From Helichrysum umbraculigerum (taxonomy: Eukaryota; Streptophyta; Magnoliopsida; Asterales; Asteraceae): a stretch of DNA of 64,000 nt. The position numbers and the translations under genes are program-made. Shown piece by piece: positions 12,238 to 24,451 of the stretch (positions are counted from its first letter, which is position 1; every line of letters begins with the position of its first letter). The notes below the pieces were generated by a model that was given only the letters and a program-made list of their open reading frames with translations, was not told the origin of the DNA and searched no databases. Location of the stretch: NCBI GenBank assembly GCA_949592205.1, contig CATIUR010000003.1, positions 143,631,259 to 143,695,258 on the forward strand, read 5' to 3'.

Positions 12238-14239
12238 TGTTTGATATCGCTCAAATTATACATGTTTATCAATCGCGATATCATTATTTTTACATGTACT
12301 TAGGGTTAAAAGCATGAACTTTTGGTACTTAATTGGTTGAAAACTCATTTCAGGTTCAAATGTTGAGAAATGATGAAAAGAGAATGGAAACGGGACAAGT
12401 TTGGAGTTAAAACATGAAAGCTGGTAAAAGAGCCTTTGATCCGCCGGATCACCATGAAGATCCGCCGGATCCTAAGATGGAATTATTATATCCGTAGTTG
12501 ATCCGTTCCTGATCCGGCATATACTCGAGAACACAATCTACATAATTAAGGATCCGCCGGATCATCACCTTGATCCGCCGGATCCTAAGTGATTTTGTGT
12601 ATGATCCGTCGATGATCCGGTGGATCATAACATGGACTCGAGCAAATGTGTAAGGATCCGCCGGATCAAGAAGGCATTAATTGCGTATTTAAGTTGAACC
12701 AGAACTCGACATGTGGGGTAAAATCGATGGATCCGCCGGATCACAAGGATGATCCGTCGGATCCTTGTCGGTGCCAATAAAAAAACCTACCTATTTCACA
12801 GATTTGTTTCCATACGGCTCTTCATTTATTGCACAACCCATTTTTCTCCATCTTCCCAACCAGAAAATATACGATCTTTGCACGCTCAAAATATTCTGTA
12901 AGAGAGAAAAATCACACCCGAGAGAAGAAAGTCAGAGACAAACAGCCTCCATGGAGATTTTTGATATCTCACAATTGATCTTCCTAGCTTTGGTTTTGGT
13001 CTATAAAAGGAAACAAAGGATTCAATCAAAAGGGACTTCGGATTACTGGATCTTTTCTGGTAACACACTTCACCCGTATCACCACTTTCATTCAAACACC
13101 CACTTCATCCATTTCCATCTCTGGAGACGTAGACCACCATTTCAGGAGTTAAAATCATTGTTTCAACCATTGAGGAAGCTAATATCACAGTCAAGCAGTT
13201 GTATTTTCACTATTTCATTTGGTAATTCTTGTTCCAATAAACTATGAATTTCTATTTGATTGATATTATTGCTATGATTATTAGTGTATTTGAGTCCATA
13301 ATTATGGGCTAAACTACTTATGTTCATCTAGATTAATAACCCTAGTTGTTGGATATACTTATGTGATTAGATTGATGCGTATGATAATTTGAAGTTTATC
13401 CAAAGAACCATTTGTGTTAAGTTTTATTAATGTTTAATTCAATCAATATATGCTCCATTTAGTGACCATCTTATGTTCTTACATATATTTACTAGAAGTG
13501 ACAATTAGTAATTTGTATGAAACCTCATCAAAGGATTGGATTAAACTGAATAAAAAGTAATGTGGATGAATTACATTTAGTGACCATCTTGTGTAATTAA
13601 TGAATAATACTTCAAGTTAGTTTGGTTAATGAATCATGATTAAGATTTATTAATGACTTTGTATTTTAGTAATCTAAATCAAGTATTTGTCTTGAGATCA
13701 CAAGGAAATCGATTTATGAAACCACATACGTTAACATCTAATCTAAGCTTTTAAATCCTTGTAAATTGGCTTGTTATAATCTAGAATTATTAAGGTGATC
13801 AAAGACCCTTGCATCTTATTCTAGATTAAGTGGTTATTTTGTGACCATCATGTAATCCAACTAGTTAATTTACTTTTATAGCTTATGTCCGTTATTAAAA
13901 TATCCAACACTAGGGGTAAAAGATCTAGATGAACATACTTCTTTAATTTGTAACAAATCTATCTTTTAAATTTGTTTTTATTTTGATAGCATCTTCAATA
14001 TTACAAATTATTGACTGCCTGTCATTAAGAGGCAAAACCCCCAATCTTTATTTGTTTACTATTTTAGTCGACTATAATCAATTTCATAATCACAATAGCC
14101 TATAAAACTGTCTTGTGGACGATACTCGGAATCTTATCCTAGCTATACTACTACACGATAGGTACACTGCCTATGTGTGTAATAGCCATTATCTAGAGTA
14201 ATTTCCATCTATAAATTTATAATCAGATTTCACACATCA
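12238..14239 (+). repeat. RE2 LTR1 (about 2.0 kb)
   Basis: Begins TGTTTGATATCGC and ends CACACATCA, matching 24452-26474. It carries the GATCCGCCGGATC motif cluster (12438-12764) and a TATA-like CTATAAAAGG at about 13001-13010. The 160-codon reading at 12765-13247, repeated in LTR2, looks like a chance LTR reading frame with no recognisable domain. The exact 5' end could be 5 bp further right. Confidence 0.85.
12438..12764 (+). repeat. GATCCG-C-CGGATC motif cluster in LTR1
   Basis: Six full copies of the 13 bp near-palindrome GATCCGCCGGATC plus diverged forms (GATCCGTCGGATC, GATCCGGTGGATC). They are irregularly spaced and often paired, ending about 240 bp upstream of the TATA-like box. Arms GATCCG and CGGATC are perfect inverses around one base. 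LTR2 (24652-24999) has the same array plus one extra 21 bp unit. Confidence 0.9.
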
Positions 14240-14245
14240 TGTTTT

Positions 14246-14263
14246 TGGCGCCGCTGCCGGGGA
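14246..14263 (+). other. RE2 primer binding site (Asp tRNA type)
   Basis: TGGCGCCGCTGCCGGGGA lies six bases after LTR1. Athila elements use tRNA-Asp, whose complement is nearly this sequence; one internal base differs from the usual form. Confidence 0.8.
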
Positions 14264-14434
14264 CAGTTTTGTGCCAATTGTGATTTTGTTACTTGTTTAT
14301 AGTTGACTAGCCTTTTCTTAGGAATTTATTCCTTTGAAAGTTACTTGTGAATATTTATTTTCTGTTTTTACTTTTGTGGAGTCGGTGCGTGTAATCAAAT
14401 GTTGGTTTTGTTTTGCTAGAGTTACAGGTAGTGT

Positions 14435-17400
14435 ATGACCCGTACTTCCAACTCACCACTTTTGGATCCATTATCAAATCCGGAAAGAGTGATTAGGAGA
14501 CAAGCACGGGGTAGTACATCAACTTCTAATCTCAAAGTTGAACCAATCATCTTATCGGAAGAAGCACCACCAACAATCACCATGGAGAACCAAACCATGG
14601 AAGCTTTGATGAAGGCCAAACGGGAAGGCCAAGGGTCTGCAATAAATCAGCCCGAAATCACGGAAGAATTCGAGATAAAAGGCCAATTTCTTCATATGAT
14701 CAATAACCAATGCCAATTTAGCGGCACGGAAAGAGAAGATCCTAACGAACATCTCAGAAAATTTCTGGGAATTTGTGCTCTTTTCAACGTGAAGACTGTA
14801 GAAAGTGAGGTAATCTACCTCAAAGTTTTCCCTTGGACTCTCACGGGAGAGGCTAAGGATTGGTTGGAATCCTTACCGGAAGGAGCAATCTCTACTTGGA
14901 GCGATATGGTTGATAAGTTTCTTCAAAGATTTTTCCCTGCATCAAAAGCCGTGGAACTTCAAGGAGAAATTTCATCATTCGAGCAAAAACCTAATGAAAC
15001 ACTATATGAAGCTTGGAACCGATTCGGAAAAATGCTCCGAATGTGTCCACAACACGGTTTGAACACCTTCCAACAAGTGCAGATTTTCTATAAAGGAGCT
15101 GATGTAGATACAAGAAGATCTATAGATACTGCAGCTGGAGGTTCCATCATGAAGAAAACACCGGGCCAAGCCTATACCATCATCAATGATCTTGCTTCCC
15201 ATAATCACGAATGGCATCAAAAGAAGGAGAAATCAAGATCAAGAGTAGCTAGTGCTGAAGCTAGTGATAATGTTGCTGCCTTAACTGCCCAAATGGCAAC
15301 ATTCGGAAGACAAATGGAGAAGATCACCAAGGACATTCATGCCATCAAAGTTGGGTGTGATAATTGTGGAGGCATGCATTTGGCTAAAGATTGTGATGTA
15401 CCTATGGACCAATTGGAGAATGTTTCTTTCATGAATCAAAGGCCAAACAATTACCAAGGTGGAAGAAGCAATTTCAACTTCAATCGGACCTTCAATTCTT
15501 CCTATCAACAAACCAATCCGGGGTATTATAGGCAATCACAACCATCCACTCAACAAATTCCTATCCAAACCCCTTCATCATCTTCATCGGAGCCAAAGAG
15601 TTCTAGTTTGGAAGACATTGTTAATAAGTTTGTTGCAGCTCAAGGACAAATGAACGAAAGGACCGAGCAATCTTTTAGGAACCAACAAGCTTCCATCCAG
15701 AACTTAGAGAAAGAAATGAGCAACATCTCAAGGATGTTGTCAGAAAGACAACCGGGGTCACTACCGAGTGATACAAAAGTTAACCCCCGGAATGAACATG
15801 CAAAGGCAATCACCACACGGAGTGGAAAGGTGGTCGAGTCACCTAAGATGCCTAACGATGTGGATGATTCTATTCCTTTGTCACAGGTACAAAATCAGGA
15901 AAAGGAGAAGGAAAAAGAATCAACACCAAAGGAGAAAGAAGAGTTAGTGAACAACACAAGTCTACCAAGTAAGGAAACGGTTAAGCCACCTGTCAAACCA
16001 TACCGACCACCGATTCCTTACCCAAGTCAGCTGAGAAAAGAGAAGCTTGAAGCAGAACAAACCAAATTTTTGGAAATGTTCAAACAAATAAATGTCAACC
16101 TTCCTTTTATTGATGTGATTTCAGGTATGCCTAAGTATGCCAAGTTTTTAAAAGACCTACTCACCAATAGGAGGAAAATGGAGGAACTCTCAGCCGTAAC
16201 CTTGAACGCCACTTGCTCGGCGGTTTTAATGAACAAGCTACCCGAAAAACTTTCAGATCCAGGAAGTTTCACCATACCGTGTTTTCTGGGTAACTTGAAT
16301 TCAATTCGTGCACTAGCGGACTTAGGTGCTAGCATTAACTTAATGCCTTATTCATTATTTGCTAAGCTAGACCTAGGAGAACTAAAACCAACAAGGATGA
16401 GTATACAACTAGCCGATAGGTCAATTAAATATCCAAAAGGTATAATGGAAAATATGCTAGTTAAGGTTGGTAAATTAGTCTTTCCTGCTGATTTTGTAAT
16501 CCTGGATATGGAAGAAGATAGTGAAGTACCTCTCATTTTAGGAAGACGATTTTTAAATACAGCTAGGGCAATTATAGATGTGTTTAACAGAAAATTGACC
16601 CTAAGTATAGAGAATGAGAGTGTTACATTTACTGTTGACCAATCTATGCAATACCCCAAGTCTTCGGATGACACTTGTTATTATATTCAATCGATAGACA
16701 CACATTTGGAGTTGTTGCAGGAATTTCCAGAATTGCAGGGTTCAGGAATTTGTGCACTTGGAGAACAAGGAGACGAGGTCTCAAGAGATAGTGTGGGGGA
16801 ACTAACCGCTCTCATGGCGGAAGGTTATGAACCCACCACGGAGGAATACGAAGAGCTGAAAAAGGAGGATCTTTACAGGTACAAATCATCAATTGAGGAA
16901 CCACCTGTTTTGGAGCTTAAGCCACTTCCAAGTCATTTGGAGTATGCTTACCTTCAAGGCGAATCTCAATTGCCGGTTATCATTTCGTCATCACTCACTG
17001 TAAGTGAAAAATCACAGCTCATTTCCGTGCTAAAGGCCCATAAACCGGCCATTGCATGGAAAATTAATGACATCAAGGGAATTAGTCCTTCCTATTGTAC
17101 ACACAAAATTTTGATGGAAGACAATTTTAAACCATGTGTGCAAAGACAAAGAAGGTTGAACCCTAACATGACTGATGTTGTTAAGAAGGAGGTCATTAAA
17201 CTCCTTGATGCGGGATTAATCTATCCCATTTCTGATAGCTCGTGGGTAAGTCCTGTTCAAGTAGTACCCAAGAAGGGGGGTATTACTGTTGTTAAGAATG
17301 AAAACAATGAACTTATTCCCACAAGAACAGTCACGGGTTGGAGGGTATGTATTGACTACCGGAAATTAAATGATGCCACTAGAAAAGATCATTTCCCATT

Positions 17401-19819
17401 GCCTTTTATTGATCAAATGTTGGAACGTTTGGCAGGGAATAGTTTTTACTGTTTTCTAGATGGTTTTTCAGGTTATTTTCAGATTCCCATCGCACCCGAG
17501 GATCAAGAAAAAACCACATTCACATGTTCTTATGGAACTTTTGCTTATAAACGTATGCCATTCGGGCTATGCAATGCTCCGGCCACGTTTCAAAGGTGCA
17601 TGATAGCCATATTCCATGACATGATCGAGGAATGCATGGAAGTGTTTATGGATGACTTTTCAGTCTTCGGTAGCACTTTTGATGTATGCCTTGATAACCT
17701 TGAAAGAATGTTGGTAAGATGTGAGAGAGCCAATCTAGTGCTCAATTGGGAAAAATGCCATTTCATGGTTCGAGAAGGCATTGTTCTTGGGCATAAGATT
17801 TCTAGTGCAGGTATGGAGGTTGATAGAGCCAAGGTAGATGTTATCGCCAACTTACCACCTCCCTCCAATGTTAAAGGAGTGAGGAGTTTTCTAGGCCATG
17901 CCGGTTTCTACCGGCGATTCATCAAAGATTTTTCAAAAATTGCAACGCCTATGAACAAACTCCTTGAGAAGGATGCAACCTTTATTTTCAATGATGAATG
18001 TTTAAAATCCTTTAATCTCCTTAAGGAAAAGTTGACTAATGCGCCGATCATAGTAGCTCCAAATTGGTCCCTTCCATTTGAGCTAATGTGTGACGCAAGT
18101 GATTTTGCTATAGGTGCCGTTTTGGGGCAGCGAATTGACAAGAAATTTCAGCCCATCTATTATGCTAGTAAGACATTGCAAGGAGCACAACTAAACTATA
18201 CCACCACAGAAAAAGAACTCCTTGCTATTGTATTTGCTTTTGATAAGTTTCGTTCATATCTTGTACTAGCAAAAACGGTAGTCTATACTGATCATTCTGC
18301 TCTCAGGTATTTGTTTTCATAACAGGATGCCAAGCCCCGCCTGATTCGATGGATCTTGCTCTTACAAGAGTTTGATATTGAGATCCGGGATAAGAAGGGG
18401 GCAGAAAATCTTGCTGCTGATCATCTCTCTAGACTCGAGAATCCCAACTTGGAAGTTCTCAATGAATCTGCCATTAAAGATGACTTTCCTGATGAGTCAT
18501 TAATGAGAGTCGAAAAGGATGATATTCCATGGTTTGCCGACATTGCAAACTATCTCGCTGGTGGTTTCCTTCAAAAAGGTATGTCACACCAACAAAAGAA
18601 AAAATTCTTTACTGACATAAAACATTACTTTTGGGAGGATCCACATCTATTCAAAAGTTGTCCCGACGGTGTTATCCGTCGATGTGTTTCTGGAAATGAA
18701 GCTAGGCAAATCCTACTTCATTGTCATCTTGGTCCTACGGGAGGGCATTTTGGACCCCAACACACGGGGAGAAAAGTCTATGAGGCCGGTTTCTATTGGC
18801 CTACCATTTTCAAAGATGCCCACTCTCTTGTTAAATCATGTGATGCTTGTCAAAGAGCAGGAAAAATTTCACAAAGGGATGAAATGCCCCAAAATATTAT
18901 ACAGGTTTGTGAAGTTTTCGACATTTGGGGAATTGACTTCATGGGTCCTTTTCCTAAATCGCATGGTAATGTTTACATACTCGTTGCTATTGATTATGTT
19001 TCAAAATGGGCTGAAGCACAAGCGCTGCCCACTAACGATGCACGAGTTGTTGTCAATTTCCTTAAACGTCTATTTGCTAGGTTTGGTATCCCTAAAGCTT
19101 TAATTAGTGACAGGGGTACACATTTTTGCAACGCCCAGCTGGAAAAGGTACTGAAAAGATATGGGGTAACTCATAGAATTTCAACGCCTTACCACCCGCA
19201 AACTAGTGGGCAAGTCGAAAATACTAACCGTGCTTTAAAGCGTATTCTTGAGAAAACTGTAGGTGCTAACCCGAAAGAGTGGTTCACAAAGCTTGATGAT
19301 GCACTTTGGGCTTTTCGTACAGCCTCTAAAACGCCTATTGGAACCACTCCTTTCCGTCTTGTATATGGAAAAGCATGTCATCTCCCTGTTGAGATTGAGC
19401 ACAAATCATTTTGGGCTCTTAAGACATGCAATCTAGATCCTAATGAAGCTGGTCGCCTTCGTTTGCACCAATTAAACGAGTTAGATGAGTTGAGACATGA
19501 AGCCTATGAAAATTCACTCATCTATAAGGAGAAGACCAAAAGATGGCACGATAACCGTCTAAAACATTCCAAAGATTTCAAACCAGGTGATCGTGTCCTT
19601 CTCTTTAACTCTCGTTTCAAAATCTTTCCAGGGAAACTTAAGTCTAGATGGTATGGACCCTATGTTGTGAAACAAGTTTTCCCATATGGTACGGTACAAT
19701 TGGAAAATGCAAAAGGCGATTCTTTTAAGGTAAACGGTCATAGGGTGAAGCATTATGTTGATGGACCATTGGAGATTGAAAATGAGGTTAACCTTAACCT
19801 TGATCCCAAGGACAAATGA
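14435..19819 (+). pseudogene. RE2 gag-pol polyprotein (Athila), one nonsense codon
   Basis: A single frame of 1,795 codons, interrupted only by TAA at 18320-18322, where relatives have Lys. Order: retrotransposon gag (about residues 110-200, GEAKDWLESLP); a knuckle-like CDNCGGMHLAKDC; protease with LADLGASINLMP; reverse transcriptase with FMDDFSVFG; RNase H (CDASDFAIGAVLG) where the stop lies nearby; integrase with HHCC zinc site, core WGIDFMGPF and DRGTHF, and PQTSGQVENTNRALK. RT before integrase is the Ty3/gypsy order. A single stop in so long a frame means recent death, or readthrough, or a sequencing error. Confidence 0.9.
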
Positions 19820-21151
19820 ATGCGGGATCGAGTCAAGCTTGTGACTCGTTAATAAAATAAGCAAAGTTAGATTAGAATTTATGTTTGTTGCTTTTGTGTG
19901 CTTTTTGATTGAATTGTTATCTGTTTATTTTAAGTTTTAAGTTTGAATAACTTTGGTAGCATAACTAAAATTCTGAAAAAGCCCATTGATCCGCCGGATC
20001 CATACTTGATCCGACGAATCTTAACTATTAATTTTTGTATCCGGTATTGATCCGTCGGACCAAGCGTGTTGCCCACTACATTGTTAAGGATCCGCCGGAT
20101 CACTAACTTGATCCGCCGGATCAACACAAAAATTTCGCGATCATAATAAGCTTGATCCGCCGGATCGAAAACATGATCCGCCGGATCACCTGCCTTTAAG
20201 GGCACGATCAGGGCCTTTCCAACATTATTTTTTTTCACACACACCATTCATCATTTTCTTTCACTCCGAAACCCTAACCCCAACTCACTCAAATCCGACC
20301 AATTCCACCGATAAACACTCGGATCTCATCTTCAAATCTCTTCTACATTATGTTTAGGGTACGATTCATTACTTTTTCTCTCCAAAACACTTAATTTTAT
20401 GCTTTGATTCGAATTATGTTTTTCTAGGGTTTCTCAAAATTAAGTGTGGGGAAGTTTTAATCGTGTTATTTCTTGCTTATATTGCCTAATACATGTATTT
20501 TAACTCTTTGATTGCATGATTTCGTGTTTAAATTCCATGATTATGAATAGTGCAAAATTAGGGTTCTTGAGGTTTGAATTTGGGAAAACCAATTCTGTGA
20601 ATTGAAGTGCTTACATTATGATTCATATTCAGTATACTCATGATTGTAATACCTTTCTTGATTGTGGGTTGATTGATTACTTGTTTTCTTCAAGAATTTG
20701 TTTGATATTAGGGTGTACGTTTATGATAAAAGACGAATTCACAACTGTTGGTGTTTTGATAGGAGTGTTAACATGCTATTGATTTTCACAAAGTTTGTTT
20801 ATCGTTTGATTGCATGTTTAGTGTAGAATTGTGAAATATGGTTTTGGTTCACAACTGTTTTAGAATATGCTCGAATGCTTTTATGAGTAAACGTGTTTAT
20901 CTATTCTGTGTGAAAGCATGATTGATGCTATGTGTTCTACATCCTTTATACGATATGTCATTTGAAATCATGAAGTATGTGGTTACTTGCTTGTACAATG
21001 TATCTCATTTGTTGGATATGAAATGCTTGATTTAGGATAATGTACATGTCTTAGTTACCATGTCTAAGTGAAATTCTAGAGGAATGTGGTTATGCTAACA
21101 CTAACATTGTTATACTTGGAAAAATTCTTTGTTTATGTTGTGTTCTTGCAG
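19820..21151 (+). other. RE2 inter-gene region with possible leader intron
   Basis: A stretch of about 1.3 kb between pol and the ATHILA ORF. It holds a second GATCCGCCGGATC cluster (19988-20188), a pyrimidine-rich leader (20230-20345), and then an ATG at 20350 followed nine bases later by GT. A T-rich tract and TTGCAG end at 21151, immediately before the open frame. Splicing 20350-20358 to 21152 would give a three-codon first exon in phase. This is inference. Confidence 0.5.
19988..20188 (+). repeat. Second GATCCG-C-CGGATC cluster, upstream of the ATHILA ORF
   Basis: Five full copies of the same 13 bp motif as in the LTR, plus diverged copies, about 160-360 bp before the candidate start at 20350. 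The rest of the surrounding sequence does not resemble the LTR. Confidence 0.88.
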
Positions 21152-22615
21152 AAAGGGAAGAAGCAAAAGGGAGCAAGCACCTCGGGTACAGCTGGTGAAG
21201 AAGGTGATCGCCCGCAGCCCATGAGCATTGATGCTATGCTCGTTCCTAATAATATTCATAAGTGGCTGAAATTTAGCAACCGGCTAACAAAGTACAATCA
21301 ATACTGTGAGAAACTTATCCAATTGAAGGATAAGGAATATGATTTAGCTAGAACAGTTGATTGGAGCTCGTTGGAACAAGCTGGTGTTGCTGCTGGGATA
21401 AAAAGTATTCTTGCTCAAAACTATGAGGTGGATGAAGAACTCTATGAGTATGATGAATGGGAGCAACTGTTTCAAATTAGAGAGCATGTATACAAGGAGT
21501 TGTGCGTTGAGTTTCATTGCACATTTGAGTTGAATGAAGAAATGGACAGTTCAACGGATAAGAGCTTCATGACTTTTCGTTTGGGTGGACAACCAAGGCA
21601 AATGAGCATGATAGATTTTGCAGGTTGCTTGGGAATTTATTCTCGAGAAGAAGTTGAAGCTGACCATTTTGGTGATTATCTTTGGGATAGTGAATTCTTC
21701 AATGTGAACTACTATCCTAAAGATGTGTGGCATGAGTTCTCTAACAAACAGTATCACAGAGGAGGCAACTCGTATAAGGACATGAATGATATGCAGCATA
21801 GGGTAATTCAAAGATGCTTGTCCTATACCATCACCCAACGTAGGGAGAACACTGAACGAGTCAGCGCCTCAGACTTATGGTTTTTGAGAAAGTTTGTTGA
21901 AGAAGTGAACATCAATGTACCATATGCTGTTGCTTGTTACTTAAGCCACCATGCCAGCGGGATCAGGGATGGGACTCCAATCTGTGGAGGTCAATACGTG
22001 ACAAGGATTGCCAAAAGTTTTGGCATTAGTTTTGATGGATTACAGCGGGTCCCGGGTAAACATATGACCATAGGGTTTTCTCACTTCAAGGGTTGTAATG
22101 CAGTGATAAAAGTTGGTAACCAGTATCAACCCTTTGAGGAGCAGGAGCAAGAACATCCCGAGTCTCCACCACAAAGACGTAGAATGAAACAACCCAACGT
22201 GGTGGAAGGAGAGGAGGCCGCTACACCTTATCATGTTGGTTTTGCAGGTTATAGCCCCCCGAGAAGATCTTCTGCTGAACCGAGTGACCCATTTTCTTTT
22301 CAGACTATGATGTAGAGTATGCAGTCATTTCAGGAGGAATCTAGATATAGAATGGGCCGGATGGAGTACTCATCGGATTGGCGTGACCATAATCAGGATC
22401 TTTTCTACGCCAACCCCACAAATTATAGCCCCACACCACGACAGTACATTCCTCACTGGGGAGCACCGGGTGCAGTTAATCCTCCACCTGTTTATGATCC
22501 AGCTGCAGCTTTGGCGGAAGCACAAAGGCTCCATCAGGAGCAGTATCAGCAGAGAGATCAACAGCAGCAGCATGGCCAGTGCCTACTTCCCATTTTGAGT
22601 GCCTGCGTGCCTTAG
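21152..22615 (+). pseudogene. RE2 ATHILA ORF (post-pol gene of unknown role)
   Basis: The protein resembles the ATHILA ORF-1 family found between pol and the 3' LTR of Athila elements, sometimes called env-like; its role is not established. It opens with a Lys-rich stretch after a splice-acceptor-like TTGCAG and contains motifs such as FRLGGQPRQMS. A TAG at 22313-22315 breaks the frame, which continues open for 100 codons with Pro- and Gln-rich sequence ending in a Gln run. No signal peptide or transmembrane segment is evident, which argues against a classical envelope protein. Confidence 0.7.
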
Positions 22616-22844
22616 TTATTGAAAAAAAAAAAAATCTTTAGACAATTTTATTTTATGTTTGCTACTTATTTATGTTTGAATATTCTGAATGCTTGACTCG
22701 GGATAACATTTGGGCACGGTTTTTGTGCAATGTTATCCCAAAACACTTCTCTTAATGATCTTTAGGTACAATGCAAGTGTTTTTCTTTATATGATTGTTG
22801 AAATGTGCTTATTGGAATGGAGATGCTGGCAGTAAGTTCAGCGC

Positions 22845-24451
22845 CGTTCATTCAATCTTCATCATTCGGCAAAAGAAAATACTACAACCCCCGGGGAAGT
22901 TCTCGCTCCCTTTTACCTCTTACACTTGTTTATTTCATGATCTATCTTTTGTTGCATTGAGGGCAATGCAACTGATAAGTGTGGGGAGGTGTTTACATTT
23001 GAACTTAATTCTTTATTGTCATTCCAAAGGTTTGTAGCATATTTTTCTGGAAAACTGAAAATTTTTGATGAAATTTTTCGAATTTTTGGTCAAGGAATGA
23101 TAATTTTAGAATGAATTTGTCCTCATAAGATTTAGTCGCTTTGTCATACACACGCTAAATGTTTTTAAGTGACTTTAATCTTACCTCTTGTACTTTAAAA
23201 AGAATCATAAAGCAACCTCATTAGGTGAATTGCATGCTTAGCACACTAATAGCCCTACTATAAATAGCGAGAAATTTTGAGCCATAATTGAAAACACTTA
23301 TCCTTAGTGTTTCTATATTTCACCTGCTATGAGTGTGCCGGTGATTGTTGTCGTTCTAGAACTTGCCTTAGTGATGCATTTTGAGACCGCTGTGAGATCA
23401 CATTTATGTGATATAGGTGAAGTAGACGATGAATTGGTATTCTTTAGGATTTAGATAATTCGGATTACATATTGTTGACTCAACTTTCAAGAATTTCTAA
23501 CCAATTATGGAATTTGTATTTGATCTTTAATGGATTGCACGAACTCACTAATCGGTCAAGGAACCTTGATTGTTTGAGGTTTTATTTTAACACCATTTTC
23601 TCCCAGTCCACCCAAGTCGTTAGCACTCATTTTTAGTGCTAAGAAACCCCTAGACACCTTTCACTTACATTCTCATCACAATTACTACCTAAACCTAAAT
23701 TTTGTGTAGTCAAAAGTTTAAAAAGTTGCCTTGTAACATCGCAAATCAGTTTACAAAATGTGATTTCAAAACAACCTTTTGGAAAGTGTAATATGAAGAA
23801 TATCTATTCAAGAAAGCAAGACCAAAGATGAAAATTCAAAAACTTTAAGCAAAATGGAAGACATAACGAAGACATTGACAAAAAGTTGCTGAAAATTTAT
23901 CTAAGGAGGCAAGATTTGAAGAAATATGTTAGAGTTGAAGCCTAAGGTTTATTGTTATCACATTTTCATTATAAGTTTCAAGGTAACATATCATAAAAGC
24001 TTTTTGACTACCATTTTCAACAATTAATAAAAGAGTCTATCCTAACACCACTTCACCCTCACTTTTATAATTTCAACACATTTTTAGAATACCATTTTTG
24101 ATACTTTGCTTGGTGCTCACGCCAAGACGGTGGAGATTTGATCATTTGGCAAGCCTATGGTAATGCACAATCATGACGTGGTTTATTTGAGTGTTTATTC
24201 CATCTACTTCACTACCTTGTAGCTTATAGGTTGAGAGTGAGAGAATTAAACACATTTCCCTTGGAGAGGTTCTAAGCTTTGCAATTCATGCTTTATGATT
24301 TAAACACCTTTAAATCTATTGTTATTCATTATTGAGCAGGTATTTTTGGTCATAAACTGAAAAATCTATAATTCCGTATGTACAAGAGGATTTGTTTTGA
24401 ATTGATAAAAAAACGGTTTGCTTGAGGACAAGCAAAGTTCAAGTGTGGGGA
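22845..24451 (+). repeat. RE2 3' internal region, right copy
   Basis: Non-coding 1.6 kb leading to a polypurine tract (AAGTGTGGGGA, ending 24451) and LTR2. It matches 10631-12237 with only a few substitutions. Confidence 0.85.

Noticed and set aside
12765..13247. 160-codon reading frame in RE2 LTR1, repeated at 25000-25482
   Set aside because: It lies wholly inside the LTR across the TATA-like region, has no domain, and its duplication is explained by the two LTRs.
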